Positions 51,932-60,293 of a stretch of 64,000 nt of DNA are shown piece after piece. The DNA is taken from positions 992,001-1,056,000 of the forward strand of contig NZ_VFNU01000001.1 of assembly GCF_006715725.1 (NCBI RefSeq), given 5' to 3'. The notes under the pieces are model-generated. The model ran no database searches. It was not told the DNA's origin and saw only the letters and a list, made by a program, of their open reading frames with translations. Position 1 is the first letter of the stretch; each line of letters opens with the position of its first letter. Position numbers and translations under genes: made by a program. The DNA comes from Nocardioides sp. SLBN-35 (lineage in GTDB: Bacteria > Actinomycetota > Actinomycetes > Propionibacteriales > Nocardioidaceae).

Positions 51932-52747
51932 GCGGGGGAAGGTGCCTTGCCGGGCCTCCGACCAGCAGGAGCGGTCGTCGATGCCGTCGGGGGTGGCGTT
52001 GAGCGTGCCGTTGGCGTTGAAGCCGGTGTCGTCCTTGAACGCCAGCACCTGGATCTTGAGGTTGGGCAGCGTGATGTTGCCGCTCACCTGGGCCTGCCAC
52101 AGCTGCCCGTAGACACCGGTGAGCGCGCCGCGGGTGGCGTCGATGCCGGTGTAGCCCTGGCCGTTGACGTGTCCGCCGTTGCCGGTGGCGCCATAGACCT
52201 GCGGTCCGGTGCCGGGCCCGAAGAAGCCGCCGTCGTACGTCGACGGGACACCGAAGGGGTTGGCGACGTACGGCGCCGCGCCCGGTGCCGTGGTCAGGTC
52301 GGTGCTGGCCTGACCGATCTGGGTGCTGCCCTGCAGGTTGATGCCGGTGCCGCGCAGGGTGGTGACGTCGAAGCCGGCGTCGGCCGCGCCGATCTCCAGC
52401 GCGGAGGTGCCGTCGCCGGAGGTCAGCTTGAGGGTGTACTTGAGCGGCCCGACCGACTCGGTCTTCGAGACGCACAGCCCGTCCATGCCGGCCCGGGCGA
52501 AGCCTGCGCGCAGCAGGTTCTTCCAGGTGCCGTTGCCCAGCCGCACCGGCGCCATCCCGAAGGCCGCGTCGTCGGCGGTGATCCGCGACGACGAGAAGGT
52601 CGCCTCGCCGCCCTGGATGACGACGGTCGCGTCGAAGCCGAGCACTTGCTGCCAGGTCAGCGTCGCCAGCGCGCCGAGGGTCGCCAGCGCGGCGCCGGCC
52701 GCACCCGCCGCCCGGCCCCACCGGGTCCCGTTCCTCGTCTCCGGCAT
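51929..52747 (-). CDS. DUF6230-type secreted protein (last of cluster)
   Basis: 272 residues. One N-terminal hydrophobic segment (RAAGAAGAALATLGALATLTW) is followed by a beta-rich exported domain: FDATVVIQGGEATFSSSRITADDAAFGMAPVRLGNGTW, LKYTLKLTSGDGTSALEIGAADAGFDVTTLRGTGINLQG, and near the end VSGNITLPNLKIQVLAF. The ITLPNLKI-x-V block recurs in the sister gene at 54107. It belongs to the DUF6230 group, unknown in function. The TGATG overlap with the upstream gene and the shared cluster support co-expression. Confidence 0.65.
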   Translation of the reverse strand: MPETRNGTRWGRAAGAAGAALATLGALATLTWQQVLGFDATVVIQGGEATFSSSRITADDAAFGMAPVRLGNGTWKNLLRAGFARAGMDGLCVSKTESVGPLKYTLKLTSGDGTSALEIGAADAGFDVTTLRGTGINLQGSTQIGQASTDLTTAPGAAPYVANPFGVPSTYDGGFFGPGTGPQVYGATGNGGHVNGQGYTGIDATRGALTGVYGQLWQAQVSGNITLPNLKIQVLAFKDDTGFNANGTLNATPDGIDDRSCWSEARQGTFPR

Positions 52748-53682
52748 CAACCCACCGAGATCGTCGTGTTGGGCAGCTGGATCGAGTTGAGCGGGTTGCC
52801 GGAGCCGTCGACCGGGACCTGCGTGTAGGGGTCGCTCGGGTTCTGCCGGTGCGTGACCAGGTAGTAGAAGTCCAGGTTCACGCCGAGCAGCGTGTAGTTG
52901 GAGCCGCCGCCGAGCCACTGCGCGAGGTCGCCGGCGAAGTCCTCGGCGCTCAGCTCACAGGTGCCGCCGATGCCGAGGAAGCCGCCGCGCGCCGTACCTC
53001 CGACCAGGCCGCAGGCCAGGTGGGTGGCGGTCGGCAGCTGCGCGATCGGCACTGTGAACGAGCTGCTCGCCGTCGCCAGCACCTCGGTCCACACCCCGGC
53101 GCCGCCGATGGTGATCGCCTGGTCGGGGTCGATGGTGAGGCGGTACGGCGCCGCGGGCTTCGGCTGCGGCGCGTCCCCGCTGTCGGCGTACAGCTGGATG
53201 TCGGTGGTGCCGCTCGCGGGGCAGGCGCCGACGGGCGTGTTGTCGTCGGTGCAGAACTGCAGCCCGCTGAACGCGACCTGGTAGAGGTCCGTGCGCGAGC
53301 CCGCCGCCGCGTAGTAGACGGTGTTGGGGAACTTCCGGCCGTACGCCGTGCGGATCTGCCCGATCCCGGCGTCGGGGCTGGAGGTCGCGACGTTCCCGGA
53401 CTGCAGGTGCCAGCGCACGCCGGCCAGGCACGGGTACATCCGCCCGGTCGCGTTGAAGTCGCCGGCGCCGTTGTCGAGCTGGACGTCCTGGCGGCGCTGC
53501 TGCGGGTTGCTGCTGCCTGGCTGGTCGCACGCGAACGGCTGGTAGGCGCTGCTCTGCGCCTGGCCGAGCGCCCGGTCCCCGGCACGGGGGAGCAGCACGC
53601 ATGCCGCTGCCAGCGCCAGCACCGCACCCAGCACCAGCCACCGCTGTCGGGCGAGCGACGGCGTTCCCCGCACCGGCCTCAC
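52747..53682 (-). CDS. Secreted Cys-containing protein of DUF6230 cluster
   Basis: 311 residues from GTG 53682. The signal/anchor RQRWLVLGAVLALAAACVLLP is followed by an extracytoplasmic domain with six cysteines (ACDQPG, PCLAG, FCTDD, GACPA, LACGL, GTCEL) that may pair. The end, LNSIQLPNTTISVG, matches the LPN-x-x-I-x-V C-terminal motif of the sister proteins. Its start overlaps the upstream DUF6114 gene (GTGA). No recognised family beyond the cluster. Confidence 0.6.
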   Translation of the reverse strand: MRPVRGTPSLARQRWLVLGAVLALAAACVLLPRAGDRALGQAQSSAYQPFACDQPGSSNPQQRRQDVQLDNGAGDFNATGRMYPCLAGVRWHLQSGNVATSSPDAGIGQIRTAYGRKFPNTVYYAAAGSRTDLYQVAFSGLQFCTDDNTPVGACPASGTTDIQLYADSGDAPQPKPAAPYRLTIDPDQAITIGGAGVWTEVLATASSSFTVPIAQLPTATHLACGLVGGTARGGFLGIGGTCELSAEDFAGDLAQWLGGGSNYTLLGVNLDFYYLVTHRQNPSDPYTQVPVDGSGNPLNSIQLPNTTISVG

Positions 53683-54107
53683 GAGGCGGGGACGGCCCGG
53701 CGCCGGCCGCCGGGCGCGCGCCGCGGCGCCTTCTCGCCCCAGGCCCACACCATCGAGCCGCCGAGGATGCCGAGCACCGAGCCGACGAGGTAGCCGCCGA
53801 GGTTGGCGGCGACGAACGCCGCCAGCGCCAGCCCGACCGCGAGCAGGCCCACGAGTCCCCGGTAGTGCGGGGCGAACCATGCCACCAGCCCGAACAGCAC
53901 CAGCCCACCGCCGAGGATGTAGCCGGCCGAGTAGCTCCACCCGCCGCTCACCGCCAGCAGGAACGAGAAGAACATCGCACGGATGATCCAGGCCCCGGCG
54001 AGGATGCACCACAGCCCGCCCCAGAACGGACGGGTACGCCGGAACCCGCGCAACGCCCTACGCGCGGCGCCGAGCCGGCGCCGTACCTGCGTCGTCGGGG
54101 CGCTCAT
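53679..54107 (-). CDS. DUF6114 membrane protein (copy B)
   Basis: 142 residues. The N-terminal basic FRRTRPFWGGLWCILAGAWIIRAMFF leads into four hydrophobic segments, including GYILGGGLVLFGLVAWF, GLLAVGLALAAFVAANLGGYLVGSVLGILGGSMVWAW. The R-T-R-P-F-W-G and NLGGxLxGxxLGxxG blocks are the DUF6114 signature. It is paired with DUF6230-type genes in Streptomyces-like genomes. It overlaps neighbours on both sides. Confidence 0.8.
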   Translation of the reverse strand: MSAPTTQVRRRLGAARRALRGFRRTRPFWGGLWCILAGAWIIRAMFFSFLLAVSGGWSYSAGYILGGGLVLFGLVAWFAPHYRGLVGLLAVGLALAAFVAANLGGYLVGSVLGILGGSMVWAWGEKAPRRAPGGRRRAVPAS

Positions 54108-54847
54108 CAGCCGGCCGCCTGGGTAGGGCAGTCGGCCTGCGTCTTGTGGCCGGGCACGACCTTGATCTTGAGGTTCGGCAAGGTGATCGCTCCTTGCAGG
54201 TTGATGCCGTAGGTGTCGCCGCCGAGGCCGCCGACGTTGAGGCGGTCCACGGTGAGGCCGAAGTCGCCGGCGTCGGGCGGGGTCTGCCCGCCGGGCCAGG
54301 CGATGCCTGCGGTGTCGTCGACGGTGTCGGCGCTCTGGCCGAGGTTCATGCCGCTGATCAGGTTGCCGAAGCCGCTGAGCGAGCGGGAGTTCACGAACAG
54401 GTTGCTGGCGGTGATGTGGTTGCCGCCGGTCAGCAGGCCGTTGCCGTCGAAGGTCAGTGCGTTGCCGGCGCCGTCGGTGGTGGTGTTGCTGCCGTTGGCG
54501 AACGAGCTCTTCACCGGCACCCCGGCGAGGATCATCAGCGAGACCTCCCCGACGACGGGCACGGTCTCGTAGGCGATCGCGCAGAGGCCGGCCAGCTTCG
54601 CGGAGCGGATGCCGAGCTCGGCGACGCCGTTGTCCTGGCCCGACGAGGTGTCGTTGGTGGCCAGGAAGCCGGCGGCCTGCGCGCCCTGCAGGTAGTTCGA
54701 GTAGAGCTTGAACTCCTGGTTGGCGGTCGTGAAGTTCACCGCGAGCACGTTGCTGCTCACCAGCTGGAACATGGCCACGAGCGCGACCAGCCCGCCGGCG
54801 AGCGGCACCAGCGCCCGCCGGCGGGTGCCGAGTCGTACGTCGGTCAT
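54107..54847 (-). CDS. DUF6230-type exported protein (copy B)
   Basis: 246 residues from ATG 54847. N-terminal hydrophobic segment RRRALVPLAGGLVALVAMFQLVSSNVLA, then a beta-rich domain with VNFTTANQEFKLYSNYLQGAQAAGFL, two cysteines (AGLCAIA, ADCPT) and the C-terminal motif GAITLPNLKIKVVPGHK. ATGA overlap with the DUF6114 gene upstream and TGATG overlap with that downstream. Function unknown. Confidence 0.7.
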   Translation of the reverse strand: MTDVRLGTRRRALVPLAGGLVALVAMFQLVSSNVLAVNFTTANQEFKLYSNYLQGAQAAGFLATNDTSSGQDNGVAELGIRSAKLAGLCAIAYETVPVVGEVSLMILAGVPVKSSFANGSNTTTDGAGNALTFDGNGLLTGGNHITASNLFVNSRSLSGFGNLISGMNLGQSADTVDDTAGIAWPGGQTPPDAGDFGLTVDRLNVGGLGGDTYGINLQGAITLPNLKIKVVPGHKTQADCPTQAAG

Positions 54848-55323
54848 CGGGCCGCCCGCCGGGCAGCGCGTCTCTCGGCGCGCGCCGCGTCCTTCGCGGC
54901 GAACCGGTCGAGCTGCTTCTCCGAGAACGGCGTCCACGAGAAGACCAGCCCGGCGCCGGTGATGCCGAGGACCATGCCGAGCAGCCAGCCGCCGAGGTTG
55001 GCCAGCGGCAGCGAGGCGACGGCGAGCATCATCGCGACGAGCGCGGGGAAGTGACGCTGCGCGGGCAGCACCACGGCGATGCCGGCCGCGGCGGCCATGC
55101 CGCCGGCCAGCAGCAGCGGCGTGATGCTGCGGATGCCGACGGTCGTGTAGAAGGCGAAGGTGCCGCCGAGCAGCGGCCGGGCGATGAAGTACGCGCCGAG
55201 GGCGAGGATGACGGCGCCCCAGAACGGGCGGGTACGGCGGAAGCGGGCGAAGCCCTGCCACAGGGCGGCCGGCCGCGAGGTGCGGACCGCGGTCGCCGGG
55301 GTGGGGACGGTGGTGTCAGTCAT
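54844..55323 (-). CDS. DUF6114 membrane protein (copy A)
   Basis: 159 residues from ATG 55323. FARFRRTRPFWGAVILALGAYFIARPLL begins four membrane segments, with GIRSITPLLLAGGMAAAAGIAVVL and MMLAVASLPLANLGGWLLGMVLGITGAGLVFSW. The RTRPFWG and NLGGxLLGM blocks identify DUF6114, as in copy B. The tail is Ala/Arg-rich. It lies downstream of the 34-bp palindrome (55352-55385). Confidence 0.8.
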   Translation of the reverse strand: MTDTTVPTPATAVRTSRPAALWQGFARFRRTRPFWGAVILALGAYFIARPLLGGTFAFYTTVGIRSITPLLLAGGMAAAAGIAVVLPAQRHFPALVAMMLAVASLPLANLGGWLLGMVLGITGAGLVFSWTPFSEKQLDRFAAKDAARAERRAARRAAR

Positions 55324-55351
55324 GCGAGATCCCAACGAGGAGATGGTCGAA

Positions 55352-55385
55352 CCTCGTGGGGCGCGCGGCCGCGCGCCCCACGAGG
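55352..55385. repeat. Perfect 34-bp palindrome inside the DUF6230/6114 operon
   Basis: CCTCGTGGGGCGCGCGG followed by its exact complement CCGCGCGCCCCACGAGG. It is between the first DUF6230 gene (ends at 55441) and the DUF6114 gene (starts at 55323). As RNA it folds into a very strong hairpin, so it may attenuate or stabilise one part of the transcript. No T tract follows. Confidence 0.8.
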
Positions 55386-55440
55386 GAGTGCCGGGTCGAC
55401 GGCGAACGGGCCCTGCTCGCCGTCGGAGGTCAGGCCGGGA

Positions 55441-56031
55441 TCAGTTCCCGAGCGCGACCGAGAGCGACAGGTTGTCGAGCGCGAGGCTCTCCAGCGTGAT
55501 CGCGTAGGCCTTGGCGTTGACGTTCGGCAGGTCTGCCGAGGAGCTCGTCAGCGCGAAGGCGTCGGCGACGTACCCGCTGTCCGTCGCGGTGTTGGCGAAT
55601 CCTGCCTCCGACTGCGCGACACCGATGGTGGTGGTGCCGAGCGTGGCGCCGTTGGGCGTGGTCAGGGTCTTGGCGTTCAGCCCGACCGATCCCAGCGCGA
55701 TCGTGGTGTCCGTGGAGGTCACCTCGAGGTGCGCCGGCAGGTTGAGCAGCGGGATCGTCACGTCGGGCGTGATGACCTCGATGCCGCTCGCGTTGGTGTT
55801 CGCACCGGTCTCCGCGTAGATCGTGGCCTGGTTGCCACCGGCGACGTTGGCCGCGCCGGTGCGCGCCTTGAGTCCGTCACTGGTGATCCGGTCACTGTTG
55901 AGCGTGAAACCGTCGGCCGACGACAGCACGGCGCCGACCATTCCCTGCAGCATCGCGACGCCGAGCCCTGCGGTGAGCAGGGTCGCCGGCACCGTGACGG
56001 CTGCGAACCGACCCAAGCGGGTGCGGCCCAT
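55441..56031 (-). CDS. DUF6230-type exported protein (first gene of cluster)
   Basis: 196 residues from ATG 56031 with AAGAAGG eight bases before it; a TTG at 56049 behind GGAGGG is a real alternative start. N-terminal LGRFAAVTVPATLLTAGLGVAMLQGMVGAVL anchors or exports the protein; then DGFTLNSDRITSDGLKARTGAANV, AHLEVTSTDTTIALGSVGLNAKT, and the end AKAYAITLESLALDNLSLSVALGN. It is the upstream-most member of the operon and is divergent from signal peptidase I. Function unknown. Confidence 0.65.
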   Translation of the reverse strand: MGRTRLGRFAAVTVPATLLTAGLGVAMLQGMVGAVLSSADGFTLNSDRITSDGLKARTGAANVAGGNQATIYAETGANTNASGIEVITPDVTIPLLNLPAHLEVTSTDTTIALGSVGLNAKTLTTPNGATLGTTTIGVAQSEAGFANTATDSGYVADAFALTSSSADLPNVNAKAYAITLESLALDNLSLSVALGN

Positions 56032-56243
56032 TCCTTCGACCTTCTTCAACTTTCCCTCCAAAAGGCACCCGCCGATCCCTCCCGAACCGGCGGTGGAACG
56101 CTGGCCGCATCCCCATGCCTCTAGGCCAAGCGTGACGGAGTGTGACACACATCTCCGGGTGTGCGCGACACCCAGTAACAGATTTCTTCTCAGCTCTTCT
56201 CGACCGGTGCCGACGGACGGTGGATGACGTACGGTTGCGCGCC

Positions 56244-56876
56244 GTGACCCACCGCGCCGACTCCGGACCCTGGCTGCGCACCGCCCTCGGCATCGCCGCA
56301 CTGGTCGTCTTCTTCGCGGTGATGCTCGTCGTCATCGCGGCACTCGCGTTCTCGGTGAAGGTGTCCGGGAGCAGCATGGAGCCGACCCTCTCGACCGGCG
56401 ACCGGCTCCTGGTCGACCCGTTCGGCAAGGGCGAGATCCATCGCTTCGACATCGTCGAGAGCACGCTCGGCGATCGCGAGATCCCCGTCGTGAAGCGGGT
56501 GATCGGCCTTCCCGGCGACCGGATCAAGGTCCGTGCCGACCAGGACCCGCCGGTCGTGCTGGTGCGGCCGAAGGACGAGGACGCGACCCACGCCGTCGAC
56601 AACCCGACCTGGGCCGGACGGGTCGGCGCGAAGGTCGCGGCCTGCTGCGCGGAGGACGGTACGTCGCTGCCCGGCGGCCGGCCGGCGGCGTGGGTCACGG
56701 TCCCCGACGGGTCCTACTGGGTCGTCGGTGACAACTGGGGCGGCTCCGACGACTCGCGGACCTTCGGCTTCGTGAAGGAGGCCCAGGTGACGGCCCGGAT
56801 CGTTCTCCGGCTGCAGCCGGTCGGCGGGCTCGGCCGGCTGCCCGACCGGGCCCGGCTGGTCCCGGTCGAGAAGTAG
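56244..56876 (+). CDS. lepB: Signal peptidase I
   Basis: 210 residues from GTG 56244 (GTG 56220 is an in-frame alternative). One N-terminal membrane segment (IAALVVFFAVMLVVIAALAF), then box B VSGSSMEPTL with catalytic Ser44, box D VVKRVIGLPGD with Lys84, and box E GDNWGGSDDSRTFG. It removes Sec/Tat signal peptides on the outer face of the membrane. A TACGGT at 56230-56235 could be the -10 of a leaderless transcript. It is divergent from the DUF6230/6114 cluster and may process its products; that link is inferred. Confidence 0.9.
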   Translation: MTHRADSGPWLRTALGIAALVVFFAVMLVVIAALAFSVKVSGSSMEPTLSTGDRLLVDPFGKGEIHRFDIVESTLGDREIPVVKRVIGLPGDRIKVRADQDPPVVLVRPKDEDATHAVDNPTWAGRVGAKVAACCAEDGTSLPGGRPAAWVTVPDGSYWVVGDNWGGSDDSRTFGFVKEAQVTARIVLRLQPVGGLGRLPDRARLVPVEK

Positions 56877-57029
56877 CGCTCGGGCCCGTCTGCGACCTTT
56901 CTGCGACTGAATGTCACAGGAACCCTCGCCAAGGGGGGTGGCGGTGGTCTAGTGTCCCGGCCCGGGAGAGAGGGACCCGTACGGCGGCACATGGGACGCC
57001 GGCACGGGTGGGACGAAGGCGGGACACCC

Positions 57030-58325
57030 ATGTTCTTGGACGGTCTGGACGATCTCGGCGGCATCGGCTTCTGGTCGATCCCCGTGTTCACCGCGCTCAT
57101 CGGCTGGCTGATCAACTGGTCGGGCCTGTGGATGCTGTTCGCGCCGATCCACTTCCACGGCGTCCGCGTGCCCGGACTGGCGCGGGTCGCGGGCGCCCTG
57201 CCACGGCGGCTCCAGGAGGTGCCCGGCCTGCTGCGCGGCGGCATCGGCTGGCAGGGCATCGTGCCCGCCCGGGCCGCGAAGATGGGCAGCATCGCCGTCG
57301 ACAAGGCGATCGCCCGGATCGGCACCCCGCGCGACTTCTACGAGCAGCTCGAGCCGGACGCGATCGCCGCACACATCGTCGAGACCTTCCGCTCGGACGT
57401 GCCCCTCCTCGTGGACGAGATCATGTGGCGCGAGCACCCGCAGTTGTGGGAGCGACTGCCGCGCGGGATCCGTACCGGCGTGATCGACCGGGTCCAGGCC
57501 CAGCTGCCGCAGGTCGTCGGCCGGGTCACGACCGAGATCGGCGAGCACATCGACCAGCTGCTCGACCCGAAGGTGATGGTCATCGACCACTTCGAGCGGC
57601 ACCCGGAGGTCGTGGTCCGGATCTTCCGCGACTTCGGTGCGCGCGAGCTGCGGATGATGGTCTTCTTCGGGTTCGTCTTCGGATTCCTGCTGGGCATCCC
57701 GGTCGCCGTCCTCGACCACGTGCTCCACCAGTGGTGGCTGCTGCCACTGCTGGGCGTCGCGGTCGGCTGGGCGACCAACCTGCTGGGCATGTGGCTGATC
57801 TTCGAGCCGCCGGAGGCCCGCCGGATCGGGCCGTTGCGCGTCCAGGGCCTGTTCGCGCGCCGCCAGTGGGAGGCGGCCGACGTCTACGCCCGGCACATCG
57901 CCGCCGACGTGATCACCCTCGAGCGGATCGGCGAGCACCTCCTCGACGGGCCCGCCGGCGACCGGACCCGCCAGGTCATCGCCGACGCGCTGCACCCCGC
58001 CATCGACCTGGCCCTGGGCCCGTTCGCCCCGGCCGTGCGCGCCGCCGTCGGGCCACGTCGCTTCGACACGATCCGCCGTACCGTCGCGCTGGAGGCCGCC
58101 GACCTGACCCTGGTCCCGCTGCGCGACGCCGACTTCAGCGCCCGGCAGTCGGTCCGGATCCGCACGCTCGTCGCCGACCGCTGCCGCGAGCTGCCGCCGC
58201 GGGACTTCGTCGAGATGATGCGCGCGGCCATCAAGGAGGACGAGTGGCTGCTCTACGCGCACGGCGCGCTCATGGGTGCCGCCGGCGGCTTCGTGCACCT
58301 GTGGCTGTTCGGCGTCGGCGGATGA
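57030..58325 (+). CDS. DUF445 membrane protein, module 1
   Basis: 431 residues from ATG 57030. A hydrophobic N-terminus (GGIGFWSIPVFTALIGWLINWSGLWMLFAPIHFHG) with the DUF445 GWxxNWxxxxMxFxPxxFxG block, a long helical middle (RVQAQLPQVVGRVTTEIGEHIDQLLDPKVMVIDHF), and a second membrane pair near residues 210-260 (FGFVFGFLLGIPVAVLDHVLHQWWLLPLLGVAVGWATNLLGMWLIFEPP). It closely resembles the DUF445 protein at 58934. It is coupled to an Abi-alpha-type gene by an ATGA overlap. Confidence 0.85.
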   Translation: MFLDGLDDLGGIGFWSIPVFTALIGWLINWSGLWMLFAPIHFHGVRVPGLARVAGALPRRLQEVPGLLRGGIGWQGIVPARAAKMGSIAVDKAIARIGTPRDFYEQLEPDAIAAHIVETFRSDVPLLVDEIMWREHPQLWERLPRGIRTGVIDRVQAQLPQVVGRVTTEIGEHIDQLLDPKVMVIDHFERHPEVVVRIFRDFGARELRMMVFFGFVFGFLLGIPVAVLDHVLHQWWLLPLLGVAVGWATNLLGMWLIFEPPEARRIGPLRVQGLFARRQWEAADVYARHIAADVITLERIGEHLLDGPAGDRTRQVIADALHPAIDLALGPFAPAVRAAVGPRRFDTIRRTVALEAADLTLVPLRDADFSARQSVRIRTLVADRCRELPPRDFVEMMRAAIKEDEWLLYAHGALMGAAGGFVHLWLFGVGG

Positions 58326-58831
58326 GCCGGGACGGCCGCGACCGCCTTGCTGCCCGCGGCCGGGCCCTCCTCGCCCGCTCGCGCGACGTGGCCGCCCCGT
58401 CGGACGACCACCCCGCCTTCGCTCGGGTCCTCGACCAGCTCGCGCCCGACGAGGCCCGGCTGCTGTGGTTCCTGCACACCTCGGGGCCCGAGCCCACGGT
58501 GGACGTCCACCTCGGCGGCCTCGCCGGCCGCCTCGCGCCCGCCGTGCTGGCGCGTGGACTGAGCCTGGTCGGCGCCCGCGCGGGAGTACGACGCCCCGAG
58601 CGCCTGCCACTGCACCTGACCAACCTGCGCCGGCTGGGCCTGGTCGCCGACACGGACGAGCCGGTCGCCGACCTGACCCGCTACCAGGTGGTCGAGGCCC
58701 AGCCCGCCGTGCTCACGGCCGCGCGCACCGCCCGCCGGGCGCACGTCGTACGCCGCCGCCTGGAGCTGACCCCGTTCGGCCGGGCGTTCGTCCACGCCTG
58801 TCTCGGCAGTTCCTGCGACACCGTGACCTGA
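58322..58831 (+). CDS. DUF4393 / Abi-alpha-type protein, module 1
   Basis: 169 residues. The block DDHPAFARVLDQLAPDEARLLWFLHTSGPEPTVDVH and the later LTNLRRLGLV, ...LTRYQVVEAQPAV and RRRLELTPFGRAFVHACLG match the DUF4393/Abi-alpha family, of which some members protect against phage infection. It is shorter than its paralogue at 60294, lacking about 135 N-terminal residues. It is translationally coupled to the DUF445 gene. Confidence 0.75.
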   Translation: MSRDGRDRLAARGRALLARSRDVAAPSDDHPAFARVLDQLAPDEARLLWFLHTSGPEPTVDVHLGGLAGRLAPAVLARGLSLVGARAGVRRPERLPLHLTNLRRLGLVADTDEPVADLTRYQVVEAQPAVLTAARTARRAHVVRRRLELTPFGRAFVHACLGSSCDTVT

Positions 58832-58933
58832 GATCCCTGTGCCGGTTACCACAACAGGCGTTAACCTCCACCCGTCGGGTCCATTGCCGGTGCATGGGGG
58901 CACGGCCGGGACCGACAAGGACGAGAGGTACGC

Positions 58934-60268
58934 GTGGACGCAGTGCTGGACGGGCTCAGGGACTGGGCCGACCACGTCGACTGGTTCGCCTTCGTGTCGA
59001 TCCCGTTCTTCACGGGCATCATCGGCTGGCTGATCAACTGGTCGGGCCTGTGGATGCTGTTCAAGCCGATCAACTTCTACGGCTTCCGGATCCCCGGGCT
59101 CAAGGAGGTGGCCGGCGTCCTGCCGCGCAAGCTCCAGGAGGTCCCCGGCTGGATGGACGGCGGCTTCGGCTGGCAGGGCATCGTCCCCGCCCGCGCCGCC
59201 AAGATGGGCAGCATCGCGGTCGACAAGGTGATCGCCAAGCTCGGCACCCCGGCCGAGTTCTACGCCCAGCTCGAGCCCGACCAGATCGCCGAGCACATCG
59301 TCGCGGTGTTCCGCCCCGACCTCCCCGACCTCGTCGACGACGTCATGATGCGCGAGCACCCGCGGCTGTGGCGCGACCTGCCCCGCCCGGTGCGCCAGGC
59401 CGTCATCGACCGCGTCCAGGCCCAGCTGCCCGGCGTCGTCAAGACGATCACCGACGAGATCGGCGTCCACATCAACCAGCTCCTCGACCCGAAGATCATG
59501 GTCATCGACCACTTCCGGAAGAACCCCGAGCTGGTGGTCAAGGTCTTCAAGGACGTCGGCCAGCGCGAGCTCAACCTGATGGTCGCCTTCGGCTTCATCT
59601 TCGGCTTCCTGCTGGGCATCCCGGTCGCGATCATCGACCAGACCTGGCACATCTGGTGGCTGCTGCCGCTGCTCGGGATCGTCGTCGGCTGGACCACGAA
59701 CCTGCTCGGCATGTGGCTGATCTTCGACCCGCCGGAGGAGAGGCGGATCCTCGGCATCAAGGTGCAGGGCCTGTTCCTGCGCCGCCAGGACGAGTGCGCC
59801 GAGGTCTACGCCCGGATCATCGCCGACGACGTGATCACGCTCGAGCGGATCGGCGACTTCCTGATGGACGGCCCCCGCGGCGACCGCACCCGCCAGATGA
59901 TCGCCACCGCCATGCGGCCCGCGATCGACAAGGCCGCCGGCCCGCTGCGCGGCGCGGTCAACGTCGCCATGGGCGGGCGGCGCTACGACAGCATCAAGGA
60001 CTCCTTCGCCCAGGAGGCGGTCGGTCGCACGATCACGCCGTTCCGCGACCCGGGCTTCAGTCGGCAGCAGTCGGAGAAGATCCAGGTGCTGATCGCCCGG
60101 CGCACCAAGGAGCTCCCGCCCAAGGACTTCGTCGAGATGATGCGCTCGGCGATCAAGGAGGACGAGTGGATGCTCTACGCCCACGGCGCGATCATGGGTG
60201 CCGCCGGCGGGTTCATCCACCTCGGGATCTTCAATTGGGGCTGGATCCCCGGCTTCCCGCCGTCGTGA
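58934..60268 (+). CDS. DUF445 membrane protein, module 2
   Basis: 444 residues from GTG 58934 after GAGAGG. Paralogue of the module 1 protein with the same blocks: GIIGWLINWSGLWMLFKPINFYG, GWQGIVPARAAKMGSIAVDKVIAKLG, QLLDPKIMVIDHF, FGFIFGFLLGIPVAIIDQTWHIWWLLPLLGIVVGWTTNLLGMWLIFDPP and FVEMMRSAIKEDEWMLYAHGAIMGAAGGFIH. High identity across the length shows a recent tandem duplication. No function is known for DUF445 in bacteria beyond a membrane role. Confidence 0.85.
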   Translation: MDAVLDGLRDWADHVDWFAFVSIPFFTGIIGWLINWSGLWMLFKPINFYGFRIPGLKEVAGVLPRKLQEVPGWMDGGFGWQGIVPARAAKMGSIAVDKVIAKLGTPAEFYAQLEPDQIAEHIVAVFRPDLPDLVDDVMMREHPRLWRDLPRPVRQAVIDRVQAQLPGVVKTITDEIGVHINQLLDPKIMVIDHFRKNPELVVKVFKDVGQRELNLMVAFGFIFGFLLGIPVAIIDQTWHIWWLLPLLGIVVGWTTNLLGMWLIFDPPEERRILGIKVQGLFLRRQDECAEVYARIIADDVITLERIGDFLMDGPRGDRTRQMIATAMRPAIDKAAGPLRGAVNVAMGGRRYDSIKDSFAQEAVGRTITPFRDPGFSRQQSEKIQVLIARRTKELPPKDFVEMMRSAIKEDEWMLYAHGAIMGAAGGFIHLGIFNWGWIPGFPPS

Positions 60269-60293
60269 TCCGCTCGAGCACCGGAAGGCTGAG

